DNA from: a virus
Length of the DNA stretch: 27,588 nucleotides
Direction: 5' to 3' (one strand)
Virus record (IMG/VR): IMGVR_UViG_3300017719_000146
Span: 1 to 27,588 of that record
Position numbers and translations under genes: made by a program. The notes under the pieces were generated by a model. The model saw nothing but the letters and a program-made list of their open reading frames with translations, was not told the DNA's origin and did no database searches. This document shows positions 7,016 through 14,105 of this stretch, piece after piece. Each line of letters starts with the position of its first letter. Positions within the stretch are counted from its first letter, which is position 1.

Positions 7016-7158
7016 CCACCATCCCAATCGAAATCGAAGGAGTCATGTGGAACTTGGTCATCGACCGAGCATCACAACACACCGTTGAATCACCATCGGG
7101 CAGACAAGTGGTTGCTTTCAAGGCAACCGTTGTCGCAAAATTGGAGGAATCGGAATGA
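7012..7158 (+). CDS. 48-residue beta-rich protein
   Basis: The frame MTTIPIEIEGVMWNLVIDRA... lies exactly between its neighbours, with ATGA overlaps at both ends. It alternates hydrophobic and polar residues like a small beta sheet. The end of the gene (TTGGAGGAATCGGAATGA) provides the ribosome binding site for the next gene. Function unknown. Confidence 0.66.
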   Translation: MTTIPIEIEGVMWNLVIDRASQHTVESPSGRQVVAFKATVVAKLEESE

Positions 7159-7388
7159 GCATCAAATTCACCATCAACGATTTCGCTAACAACATGGAGG
7201 TATTGCTCGCCATCCAAAAGCAGTGTACCGCCGATGTACAGATTGTCGCTCAAGACGCAATCCGAATCATCACAGAACTATGCCACAACCTCGGCATGGA
7301 CCCAACGACTCTCACAGTTCCTCTCGTTCACCGACTCATGGAAGCCCACCAAGACGCCATGAACGCCGTAAAGGAGATGAAAGAATGA
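7155..7388 (+). CDS. Small helical protein
   Basis: The 77-residue protein starts 7 bases after GGAGG and overlaps the previous stop by ATGA. It is almost entirely predicted helix (NNMEVLLAIQKQCTADVQIV, LVHRLMEAHQDAMNAVKEM), with no basic surface that would suggest DNA binding. I recognise no family. It is part of operon 3; GGAGATGAAAGAATGA at its end serves the next gene. Confidence 0.7.
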   Translation: MSIKFTINDFANNMEVLLAIQKQCTADVQIVAQDAIRIITELCHNLGMDPTTLTVPLVHRLMEAHQDAMNAVKEMKE

Positions 7389-7510
7389 AGGTAAATAAAG
7401 AAAAGTTGTTAATCAACATGATTATCATTCATTTCAGTATTGCCGATACCTTGACAGCCAATGACCTTAAAGACTACATGGATTCAGCGTTTGGGAGTGA
7501 GGAAGAATGA
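7385..7510 (+). CDS. 41-residue protein, possible half winged helix
   Basis: The frame MKVNKEKLLINMIIIHFSIA... overlaps both neighbours by ATGA. The sequence KLLINMIIIHF...DTLTANDLKDYMDSAFG resembles the first two helices of the virus's winged-helix proteins (basic helix, then a 'T-A-N-D-L' helix), without the recognition part. It could be a degenerate member of that family; this is weak inference. GTGAGGAAGAATGA at its end serves the next gene. Confidence 0.58.
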   Translation: MKVNKEKLLINMIIIHFSIADTLTANDLKDYMDSAFGSEEE

Positions 7511-8058
7511 ACATCTTCGTACTTGATGAAGACCCCTACAAAGCGGCCGAAATGGTATGTGATTCTCACGCAAGCAAGATGTGTGTCGAAAGCATACAGA
7601 TGCTTGTTTCGGGCCTGCTCAACAACGGTGCGCCCGCTCACAGAATGCCTCTCACCAAGACAACCGGCCAGCCACACAAGGGCGGGTACAAAAATCACCC
7701 AGCGACAAAGTGGGCCTCCGAAAATTTTAACAATTGGATTTGGCTTTACCAACACGCTCAAGGACTATGCGACCAATTCAAATTGCGGTTTGACAAAGAG
7801 CATTTTGCTCAAACACAATTGACACAATTGAAAAAGGCGGTCGTTTGGACAGAATACTTGCCTATGCACATAGAACAAACAGCGTTTGCTCGTTGCCTCA
7901 ACCAATCTCAATCCCGCAACCTCGACCTGCTCGACCCCAAAAAGTACAGCGCAGTCGAAGCCTATCGCATCTTTTATATGCGAGAAAAGAGTGGCTTTGC
8001 TCGTTGGGACAAGGGTGTACCTGCACCGTCTTGGTGGAACCCGACGGAGGTTATTTGA
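7507..8058 (+). CDS. Conserved phage-type protein (MNIFVLD-DP family)
   Basis: The 183-residue protein begins MNIFVLDEDPYKAAEMVCDS and continues with a KNHPATKWA segment, an aromatic NNWIWLYQHAQGLC helix and a C-terminal AYRIFYMREKSGFARW. From memory, proteins with this layout (MNIFxLDxDP, a C/V-D-x-H-x-x-K-M helix, HP-x-x-x-W, AYR-x-(Y/F)Y...K-x-x-x-A-x-W) are common in marine myoviruses and other large phages, without an established function. In most relatives I recall the helix reads H-V-V-K-M; here it is HASKM. It sits in operon 3 beside a winged-helix gene. The start is fixed by an ATGA overlap. Confidence 0.8.
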   Translation: MNIFVLDEDPYKAAEMVCDSHASKMCVESIQMLVSGLLNNGAPAHRMPLTKTTGQPHKGGYKNHPATKWASENFNNWIWLYQHAQGLCDQFKLRFDKEHFAQTQLTQLKKAVVWTEYLPMHIEQTAFARCLNQSQSRNLDLLDPKKYSAVEAYRIFYMREKSGFARWDKGVPAPSWWNPTEVI

Positions 8059-8355
8059 ATGGCACGAGTCAAGCGTCTTGCTCTAAAAAATCGAATCGTC
8101 AAGATTCTCAAAGAGAATGATGATAGAATTATTTCCGCAAAAGAAATGAAGGACTTGCTCATCGCCTCCGGCTTGAGTTCGTCATACATACCGACTTCCA
8201 ACGGCGTCGCACAGACCATGAGGATTATGAAAGGTGTGAACTCTCGCACCGTGAGCATGAAAGGTGTCGCAGACGAAACATATTTGAGTGAGGGCTACTA
8301 CCTTGAAAGCGAAGACGCATGGACAACATGGGTCGCCGCTAAGGTGAAAAGATGA
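8059..8355 (+). CDS. Winged-helix family protein, member B
   Basis: The 98-residue protein follows the previous stop directly, with GGAGGT 8 bases before its ATG. It has a basic first helix (RVKRLALKNRIVKILKEN), a second helix after 'IISAKEMKDLL', and the SSYIPTSNGVAQTMRIMKG segment that matches the IP(S/T) turn plus recognition helix of the family. The C-terminal part (TVSMKGVADETYLSEGYYLE) could be the wing. DNA binding is inferred; the target is unknown. Confidence 0.78.
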   Translation: MARVKRLALKNRIVKILKENDDRIISAKEMKDLLIASGLSSSYIPTSNGVAQTMRIMKGVNSRTVSMKGVADETYLSEGYYLESEDAWTTWVAAKVKR

Positions 8356-9191
8356 AAATAGGTACTTGGCTCTTTTGTCCCACAGATAAATTGTCAGTAT
8401 CTTTTTATTACCCTTATAGCAAAAAGAGATACGGTGCAAATTCAGCCTCGTACATCTTCCAACCATACTTCGGAATCGACACGCCGAGCGGCGAAGTCAT
8501 ACTACACGGCAAGAGAGCCTTGTGGTCATTGCTCGACGCATTGTTCCCCAACGACCCGCTACCACGCATACCCATCAACAACGACTTGAAAGACCCAACG
8601 CTGGGTAGGATAGTCCTAAACGGACTACTGCAAGACCCCAACGCATGGCCCCACCTTCGATTACAAATACGAGATGGAGATTGGGTTGACCACCAAGCAC
8701 ACCCGACTAAAGGAACCTTTTGTTTGAGCGCATCGCCGAGCGCATCGGAGATTGACATTACCCCTAATCTTCTGTTACTCGCAGGGGAATACAAAAGTTC
8801 GTACAGTATTCCCTTAACATTTCAAACGAGAACGAGAATTAAAACAATTCCCGCATTAGTGATTACTTTACCCGAAGATGAAAATTACAAAGTCGTAATC
8901 ATGGATAGTATTGGGGGAAATCATGTTATATTTTCCGTGATAGAAAAAGAGGGGTCCGGATTCCGACCACAAAGACATGACACATTTCCGGTTTCGGGAG
9001 TTGAAAAAATCACTAAAAATATCGGGGAAAGGTTGGATTTACTTTCCACAATCCTCCGCAGTAATTTTGTATTCCCTCAATTGAAACCTTTAGACAACGG
9101 AATGAGATTTGTTGAGAGGGATGATTTGGAGTTCCGAAGGTTCCAATCATGCAATTCTTTTTCCTCTTTGAACGAATCACTGAAAGAATAA
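8352..9191 (+). CDS. Hypothetical protein with AT-richer 3' half
   Basis: The 279-residue protein starts at an ATGA overlap behind AAGGTGAAAAG. It is mainly beta-strand-like (TWLFCPTDKLSVSFYYPYSK, YKVVIMDSIGGNHVIFSVIE), with no membrane helix or known motif. From about 8760 to its end the DNA is visibly richer in A+T and uses AGA/AAT/TTA-type codons more than neighbouring genes. This may reflect recent acquisition or weak codon selection. It is the last gene of operon 3, followed by a 214-base gap. Confidence 0.75.
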   Translation: MKIGTWLFCPTDKLSVSFYYPYSKKRYGANSASYIFQPYFGIDTPSGEVILHGKRALWSLLDALFPNDPLPRIPINNDLKDPTLGRIVLNGLLQDPNAWPHLRLQIRDGDWVDHQAHPTKGTFCLSASPSASEIDITPNLLLLAGEYKSSYSIPLTFQTRTRIKTIPALVITLPEDENYKVVIMDSIGGNHVIFSVIEKEGSGFRPQRHDTFPVSGVEKITKNIGERLDLLSTILRSNFVFPQLKPLDNGMRFVERDDLEFRRFQSCNSFSSLNESLKE

Positions 9192-9373
9192 AACGCTACA
9201 CTGCGAGCCAGTTCCCTAATTCTTTCATTACTTCATAGGTATTTCAGTAAAGGCTTCCTATCTTAGTTATTACTTCTTTTCTTAAACCTCTATGAAACAA
9301 AAAAAGAATTAACACATTTGAGCGCAGTACATCGTTTATTTCTTTTCCGGACTTCCGAATCAACAAAAACAAA
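9192..9373. other. AT-rich intergenic gap
   Basis: This is the longest stretch without a gene in the window (the gap runs to 9405). It is AT-rich and has a pyrimidine-rich patch at about 9272-9284 (ACTTCTTTTCTT) that could end transcription of operon 3, since archaeal terminators are often T-rich. I see no inverted repeat strong enough for a hairpin, no repeat array and no tRNA. Confidence 0.45.
9272..9284 (+). terminator. Possible T-rich archaeal terminator
   Basis: The patch ACTTCTTTTCTT, about 80 bases after the stop of the last gene of operon 3, is the most T-rich run in the gap. Archaeal RNA polymerase can terminate at such runs without a hairpin. There is no other support. Confidence 0.25.
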
Positions 9374-9383
9374 GCCCTTATAA
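9374..9383 (+). promoter_or_regulatory. TATA box for a probably leaderless gene
   Basis: GCCCTTATAA, with the T-run starting at 9378, lies 28 bases before the ATG at 9406. With the usual archaeal spacing the transcript would start at or next to the ATG. There is no ribosome binding site before that ATG, which fits a leaderless message. Confidence 0.6.
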
Positions 9384-9405
9384 CCCTACATGCGTACCAC
9401 AAGAT

Positions 9406-9822
9406 ATGGGCAAGCGCAACAACAACCGATTGGCACAAAGGGTATGGACATTCTTGACAAACCACGACGACGCCATGACAACCTCTTCTATCCACAACCA
9501 TCTCGTTACCGTGTACGGTGTTCGTGACATACCAAAGCAACAGACCTTGACACAGGTACTTCTCCAATCCCGCATGTTCAAGCGGGTTGGATGGTACAAC
9601 GAAGTAACATTTCAAACCCACCCCTTCACCGGAAGCATGAGCGCACTAAACCGAAGCACAGGTATTCCGAGTACCAACCTTGTGTGTATCTTGGAGGCCC
9701 GTACAATGGAAGAAGTGTGCCAGCCCTACCTCGACCCCACTAACTCCCCACTCCGTCGCTTAGACCGTATGCCAGCGTTTGTACGGAAGCATGTTGAATC
9801 CCTACGAGGTGATGCACAATGA
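9406..9822 (+). CDS. Winged-helix family protein, member C
   Basis: The 138-residue protein has a basic N-terminus (MGKRNNNRLAQRVWTFL), a helix after 'AMTTSSIHNHLV', then GVRDIPKQQTLTQVLLQSRM, the family's IP turn and recognition-like helix, and a C-terminal extension (NLVCILEARTMEEVCQPYLD). The same layout occurs at 5014, 8059, 13701 and 22986. It is probably translated from a leaderless message. It overlaps the PAC2-like gene by ATGA at 9819. DNA binding is inferred. Confidence 0.78.
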   Translation: MGKRNNNRLAQRVWTFLTNHDDAMTTSSIHNHLVTVYGVRDIPKQQTLTQVLLQSRMFKRVGWYNEVTFQTHPFTGSMSALNRSTGIPSTNLVCILEARTMEEVCQPYLDPTNSPLRRLDRMPAFVRKHVESLRGDAQ

Positions 9823-10574
9823 AGATGATGCAATCCTTCCGTGACATTGACATTTTCTTCAACGACGGTACCAAACAGATTAACGCCAAAAATACTTTCA
9901 TCTATGTCGAGGGTGAGTATGGTTTCATCCCTCTCATTTGCGGCAAGGCTGTTGAAGCGAATGGTTACGAGATTGGACAGATAGCATCGAAGTACCAAAA
10001 TGTCGAATCCTTCAATCGTTTCCCGCAACCGAACCTCCCAACATGGCGAGTCACTCAAACCAATGAAGACACTATCTTTGTCGCTATAACAAATTGGTTT
10101 CCGAACAGTGACGGTAAAGGTGAACCAAACCCTTCTCTTTGGAGTAACTCGTACCCCGTTATGAAATCCCTGCTCCAATGGTTGCAACAGAATGGGTGCA
10201 AGAATGTGACTACCTTGACGAGTATGAACATCCTTGACGCAGAAAAGAATTCGTCTGTCAATGTACATAATTCGCACAACGATTGGCAAGGCAAGTATTC
10301 CGACGAAGACTCATACCTCGCTCTCCCTGCGTGGTCATTCCCGTGGCTCGCAGACAAGATGGGTATGTATGGTCGATGTGTTGTCACCAGCCAAGACGAA
10401 GGACAGTTCATTGACTACGAAGCACTCACTAAGACTCAAATTTGGTTGTCGTTGCAAGGTCTTGACTGCGACAAGAGTGTTACGGAAAAAACAATCAACA
10501 TGCTGATGAGTGTGGAAACAGAAATCACAAGTCAAGGTTTCGATGAAGATGGTTCTATGGGGGAATTTCAGTGA
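9819..10574 (+). CDS. PAC2-like (proteasome assembly chaperone fold) protein
   Basis: The 251-residue protein starts at ATG 9819 (ATGA overlap), after GAGGTGA. The middle reads DTIFVAITNWFP (about 84-95), SYPVMKSLLQWLQQNG and VTTLTSMN, followed by LPAWSFPWLADKMGMYGRCV (from about 170) and DYEALTKTQIWLSLQGLDCD. This order, a strand, an organising helix, a 'gv..iitlgG' strand, then a gly/alpha segment and a P-D-x-x-A-x-x-x-L-L-like helix, matches the PAC2 family in outline. Archaeal PAC2 proteins act as proteasome assembly factors or ATP-independent chaperones. The match is distant and made by eye. The gene precedes the MCM-like ATPase by a GTGA overlap, so it may instead serve replication. Confidence 0.5.
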   Translation: MKMMQSFRDIDIFFNDGTKQINAKNTFIYVEGEYGFIPLICGKAVEANGYEIGQIASKYQNVESFNRFPQPNLPTWRVTQTNEDTIFVAITNWFPNSDGKGEPNPSLWSNSYPVMKSLLQWLQQNGCKNVTTLTSMNILDAEKNSSVNVHNSHNDWQGKYSDEDSYLALPAWSFPWLADKMGMYGRCVVTSQDEGQFIDYEALTKTQIWLSLQGLDCDKSVTEKTINMLMSVETEITSQGFDEDGSMGEFQ

Positions 10575-11905
10575 CTCGTATTATTGACCGAATACTTAAC
10601 TTTGCCAAAGGTAATTACTATGTCGATGTCGAAGACAAAATACCAATCTTCGTAACCTCGATTGGCGCACACATCTTCAACGCAATAAACAAGTGTAGCC
10701 GGTGTGACTTTGACCCGTTGCACAACGCAGACTTCAACATCCCGACTTGTCCACTGCGACATAACTTCGCACCGATTTACACACCAATGTCACAACTGGC
10801 AGACACACGAGTCCACATCTTGATGCGTGGTGAGAAGGGTTCCGGTAAAAGTATGCTCATCAATATGTTCCTCGCAGAAGGTACAGGCTTGCTTTACACA
10901 CCAACGGCGTTTGAGGATGGTTCCGGTTTCCGGACAATGCTCGGACCTAACTCGGTCACGGAAGCAGGTATGTTCGGCTCCGTTGACGAAGATGGTAACA
11001 TTGTAGGACGCCCCCTCGCTCGTGACATGTGTGGTGGATTCCTCGGCTTTGAAGAATCATCATCGCTCACTGATGCAAACAAGAAAGACCACAGCGTTGA
11101 CATGAAGAATCAACTCCTAACTTCCCTTGACAATGGTCGGGTTGAGAAGGCGATGAGAAGCGGTAGGGTTCGATACAATACCCGCTATACTATGTGGGGC
11201 GGTACCCAACCTTCTCGTCTTGAGATGGAGTCCGGTCTTGACCGTCGTCTGTTCATCATCGACATTGAGATGAGTCCGGAGAAAGAGGCGGCGTACAAGA
11301 CGGCGCAACACAAGCAGGTCAATATGACCCGTGAAGACCGAGCCATGCTCGCCGAAGAAGTGATTCACATTCGCAATTGGATTAACACCCGAATGCTCGA
11401 CGCAATCTTCGACCCTCCGAGTGGTGTCCACTTCTCTAATGAATTAGGGACATGGCTCGACCGACCGGACATTCGCTCTTTTGAGTCCGACCTTTTCCGG
11501 CGCATCGCAATCGGGTACGCCATGATGAGTGATGAGTGGGTCGGCAACCAAGTCCTCAACATTACTCTTGACGAAAAATTACTCAAGATTCTTGAGGCCG
11601 CACTTGTCATGCGTCGCTCGGTTATGGATTCCGACGCACGACTCATCAAGGATGCGTTTTGGATGCAAGACATTACCAAGTCCACCTTGCTCAAAGAAAT
11701 CGCTCGCATCATCACCCGTGGTGACTACACTGCGGCGAAGCGGTGGATTGACGACAATCTCGTCAACCAACCGTGGTACTGTGAATATACCCCCAAGACT
11801 AAGGGGCGAGGTCGCAAGGGTGTCATGTGTCGAATAGGAACCTTAACAGACCCAGCCCAAGTGGTACAGAAGTGGGGAGGTGAATCCGATGAGAAGCCAG
11901 CGTGA
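10571..11905 (+). CDS. MCM-like AAA+ ATPase, putative replicative helicase
   Basis: The 444-residue protein begins at GTG 10571, overlapping the upstream stop. It has a possible zinc site (C42-x2-C45...C60-x3-H64), the Walker A motif GEKGSGKS (87-94), MCM-like YTPTAFEDGSGFRTMLGP (109-126) in the place of 'YTSGKGSSAAGLTA', Walker B GGFLGFEE (155-162), a DNGRVEKAMRSGR segment (187-199) like MCM's 'ISIAKAGI', sensor-1-like GGTQPSR (210-216) and LDRR (223-226) as the arginine finger. The C-terminal part is helical with a basic KTKGRGRKG. MCM rings unwind DNA at archaeal forks. The canonical Walker B aspartate is replaced (FEE). The sequence is divergent, so another AAA+ role (packaging, helicase loading) cannot be excluded. 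Confidence 0.6.
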   Translation: MTRIIDRILNFAKGNYYVDVEDKIPIFVTSIGAHIFNAINKCSRCDFDPLHNADFNIPTCPLRHNFAPIYTPMSQLADTRVHILMRGEKGSGKSMLINMFLAEGTGLLYTPTAFEDGSGFRTMLGPNSVTEAGMFGSVDEDGNIVGRPLARDMCGGFLGFEESSSLTDANKKDHSVDMKNQLLTSLDNGRVEKAMRSGRVRYNTRYTMWGGTQPSRLEMESGLDRRLFIIDIEMSPEKEAAYKTAQHKQVNMTREDRAMLAEEVIHIRNWINTRMLDAIFDPPSGVHFSNELGTWLDRPDIRSFESDLFRRIAIGYAMMSDEWVGNQVLNITLDEKLLKILEAALVMRRSVMDSDARLIKDAFWMQDITKSTLLKEIARIITRGDYTAAKRWIDDNLVNQPWYCEYTPKTKGRGRKGVMCRIGTLTDPAQVVQKWGGESDEKPA

Positions 11906-12512
11906 GATTGAACAACGACTTGCCAGCGAAGGTAGCGCACTGAACATTGAAACCTTGCGGTGGGTTCTCGATACTCCCGAATGTCCCATGTGTGGTATCT
12001 CAACTCGCAAAGAACTTGAGGTCGAAATCCATGTGGGAGATGTGAGTCCGTCGTACCTTGAGGAAAAGTATTCTTGGCCTGTCGGCACTGTCATGGAACA
12101 CATGGACAATCATGTGGACTACGACCCCGAAGAAGCGAAGCACATGGAAGCAATGAGGTACGAGAGCATCAACACCCTCGATGCGGCGCAAGACATTGTG
12201 AGCAGACTACTTGGTTGGCTCGATGAACTTGAATCCATGAAGGACAGTCAAGGTGGTATCACTTCCGAGTGGGTCACCGACGCCGCAAAATTGGTTGCTC
12301 AAGCGAACACTTCCCTTCGACTTGTCGGACAATTGAAGAAAGAGATTGGGGTTGACTCGCAGTTATTGTTAGCGCAAAAACAAATGGATGGTGTGATGGG
12401 CGTACTTGTGAACACCCTCCGTGATGAGCCTAAGTTACTTGACATGATTGAGTTGCGGGTTGCCGCTTTGAAGCCCCCTACGCACACCGTTGATGTAGAT
12501 TGGGAGGATTGA
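11889..12512 (+). CDS. Small-terminase-like DNA-binding protein
   Basis: The 207-residue protein starts at ATG 11889, six bases after GGAGGTG; GTG 11880 is the alternative. It overlaps the end of the MCM-like gene by 17 bases. The N-terminal half has ECPMCGISTRKELEVEIHVG, then YLEEKYSWPVGTVMEHMDNH: a Cys pair followed by a helix-turn-helix and an H-x5-H-like end. The C-terminal half is a long helical region. This is the layout of a common phage family (CxxC-HTH-RHxxNH, then a coil) usually annotated as terminase small subunit. No large terminase is in the window, and helicase loading or origin binding is an alternative given the neighbour. Confidence 0.5.
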   Translation: MRSQREIEQRLASEGSALNIETLRWVLDTPECPMCGISTRKELEVEIHVGDVSPSYLEEKYSWPVGTVMEHMDNHVDYDPEEAKHMEAMRYESINTLDAAQDIVSRLLGWLDELESMKDSQGGITSEWVTDAAKLVAQANTSLRLVGQLKKEIGVDSQLLLAQKQMDGVMGVLVNTLRDEPKLLDMIELRVAALKPPTHTVDVDWED

Positions 12513-12514
12513 GC

Positions 12515-12796
12515 ATGGAATGGAGAAAGGGTCCGAAGAACAGCCTCTACGCTCGTCGCATTGAGCGTTCGGAGTACCCACAGTTAATCGCCGCCATGAT
12601 GGAGCATGGTACCATGTGTTTGATTACAGACAAGGGTTTGGTTTGGTACTACGGACCCTATGTTATCCAAAGTATTGTTGTCCGAAAAGTATGGGGCATC
12701 AGTCACGCTCAAATGCAACGCTTGAAGACTCACATTTTGGAACATGACCCGTGGGGAGGTGCGGAGTATGCAGGGCATCGTTATCTTGACGAGTGA
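12515..12796 (+). CDS. Hypothetical protein
   Basis: The 93-residue protein starts at ATG 12515, behind GGAGGA (12503-12508). It is basic at the N-terminus (MEWRKGPKNSLYARRIERSE) and has a tryptophan/tyrosine-rich centre (GLVWYYGPYVIQSIVVRKVW) and a helical end. The next gene starts inside its 3' end (12768), an overlap of 29 bases in another frame. I recognise no family. Confidence 0.74.
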   Translation: MEWRKGPKNSLYARRIERSEYPQLIAAMMEHGTMCLITDKGLVWYYGPYVIQSIVVRKVWGISHAQMQRLKTHILEHDPWGGAEYAGHRYLDE

Positions 12797-13442
12797 CGAA
12801 AGAGGTTATCGGGTCGGCAATGTTGTCGAAACCCGTGGCATCAATTACCCACCCGTCGCTCCCAACACAACATACATCATTCACGGTGTTAAGGTTACCG
12901 AAAAAGAAATCAAACGGTGGACTGATGTTGTTTCGTATAGGATGGTTTTCGTTATTGACAAGTTACCTAAATTGTCAAAGAAAATTAAGGAAGAAATAAT
13001 CGTGGACAAGAGTCTTAAGGCTGGGTCCACTGGATTCAAAAGGGAAGTGGATATGATGTTTCGCTGGGACAACCGTACTCGTGTGTTCACCGAGATTAGC
13101 AAGAATCCAATCCCAATACCTCTCGCACTGTCCTTCCTACGCAAGAATAGGGTTGAGGAAATAGAACTTTGGAGGCTGTTGTCACAGACCAAGTTCACCC
13201 TACCGGCGATGTACACCGAAGCCCTTCTCGCATACGGCGTTCGACCCCGAAGGGGCATGTGGCAGTGGCCCAGCAAATCCGTGAAGCATGAATCCCCACC
13301 CGACGGATTCCGAGAGAGTGATAAGTATTGGCGAAACATTATTGCTCTTGATACCGAAACAAGAAACACTTTACGAACCAGTAACGAATCACTTCCCAAG
13401 TCTGTTAAAAAAACACAGGAGAGGGTTTTGAAATGGGTGTGA
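12768..13442 (+). CDS. Hypothetical protein, possible clamp-loader partner
   Basis: The 224-residue protein starts at ATG 12768 behind GGGGAGGTG; ATG 12744 is possible but lacks a binding site. It begins with strand-like MQGIVILTSDERGYRVGNV, then FVIDKLPKLSKKIKEEI, and later a helical KNPIPIPLALSFLRKNRVEE and LPAMYTEALLAYGVRP. The alternation of an N-terminal strand domain and a helical 'collar'-like region reminds me of delta- or gp62-like clamp-loader subunits. That is speculation; there is no diagnostic motif. The position, between the MCM-like and RFC-like genes, would suit it. Confidence 0.6.
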   Translation: MQGIVILTSDERGYRVGNVVETRGINYPPVAPNTTYIIHGVKVTEKEIKRWTDVVSYRMVFVIDKLPKLSKKIKEEIIVDKSLKAGSTGFKREVDMMFRWDNRTRVFTEISKNPIPIPLALSFLRKNRVEEIELWRLLSQTKFTLPAMYTEALLAYGVRPRRGMWQWPSKSVKHESPPDGFRESDKYWRNIIALDTETRNTLRTSNESLPKSVKKTQERVLKWV

Positions 13443-13657
13443 TGGATGTCCTCGTTTTCATTATCTTCTTTGCTTCGCTCGGATTCAATGGGTACTTGAT
13501 GATGAGGGTGATTGAACTTCAAATCATGTACGGTCACGCTCCCCGACTGAATACTGTCGGAGTACCTAATCTATACCAACCTCCACACATGGAAGCGGCT
13601 CAACAAGCCGAGGTTGCGGCGGTCGCAATGGATGCGCTGATGTGGTATGACTCATAA
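13433..13657 (+). CDS. Small single-pass membrane protein
   Basis: The 74-residue protein starts at ATG 13433, 7-10 bases after AGGAGAGGG, overlapping the previous gene by 10 bases. Residues 4-24 (start MDVLVFIIFFASLGFN) form a clear hydrophobic helix; the rest (MRVIELQIMYGHAPRLNT, then EAAQQAEVAAVAMDALMWYD) is soluble. A signal-anchor topology is likely. It could be a membrane-targeted virus protein (holin-like, envelope or inhibitor); nothing decides between these. Confidence 0.7.
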   Translation: MGVMDVLVFIIFFASLGFNGYLMMRVIELQIMYGHAPRLNTVGVPNLYQPPHMEAAQQAEVAAVAMDALMWYDS

Positions 13658-13668
13658 CTGTTGAGGCA

Positions 13669-13678
13669 ACATTAAATA
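13669..13678 (+). promoter_or_regulatory. TATA box ACATTAAATA
   Basis: The box T-run starts at 13672, 29 bases before the ATG at 13701. There is no clear ribosome binding site at that ATG, so a leaderless message is likely. Confidence 0.5.
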
Positions 13679-13700
13679 AATCACTTGCTTGGGACCAACC

Positions 13701-14105
13701 ATGAGCGCAACCAATCGTCGTGTCCGACGAGCCATTCTCGAAATACTTTGGGAAGGTGGGCCGATGACGAAAGAAGATGTTGCCGTCGCTCTTGGAGAGA
13801 AAAAAGGGGTCAACCACATACCTTCCCCTCACTCACTCTCCGCCCTACTGTGCAAGTCCCACTCCGTTATCACGGTCGGCAAGCGCAAGGTCGAGAATAT
13901 CCTCGGTCACCGTTCGTCGCATTCGTTATACGATTTGGACCGTGAAGTAGTATTAACGAAAGACGAAATCAAGTTCATCCGTGAACCTTCGACCATGACT
14001 CCAACGGAGCGCAGACAAGCCATGAAATGTGTGGCTTGTGGTCGGACTCGCATCTTTCCTCCGGACTCCGAGGAATGTTTGCATTGTGGTAGAATATCCG
14101 TTTAG
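13701..14105 (+). CDS. Winged-helix family protein, member D, with zinc ribbon
   Basis: The 134-residue protein has a basic N-terminus (SATNRRVRRAILEILWEGG), PMTKEDVAVALG, then GVNHIPSPHSLSALLCKSHS, the family's (H/Y)IP(S/T) turn and recognition-like helix, and a wing-like VITVGKRKVENI. Unlike members A-C it carries a C-terminal zinc ribbon, CVACGRTRIFPP then CLHCGRISV. ATG 13701 is preferred to TTG 13689 because of the TATA spacing. Its stop codon lies inside the TTTAGTCG motif of promoter P4. Virus-encoded regulator is the likely role. Confidence 0.8.
   Translation: MSATNRRVRRAILEILWEGGPMTKEDVAVALGEKKGVNHIPSPHSLSALLCKSHSVITVGKRKVENILGHRSSHSLYDLDREVVLTKDEIKFIREPSTMTPTERRQAMKCVACGRTRIFPPDSEECLHCGRISV

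Noticed and set aside
8703-8711. CCGACTAAA, reverse complement of the promoter motif TTTAGTCGG
   Set aside because: It lies inside the coding region at 8352 with no TATA box downstream. The copy at 5283 is near a TATA box but also coding, so I do not count either as a regulatory site.
12881-13537. Minus-strand frame of 218 codons
   Set aside because: It is a shadow of the + strand gene at 12768, which has a good ribosome binding site and overlaps its neighbours properly.
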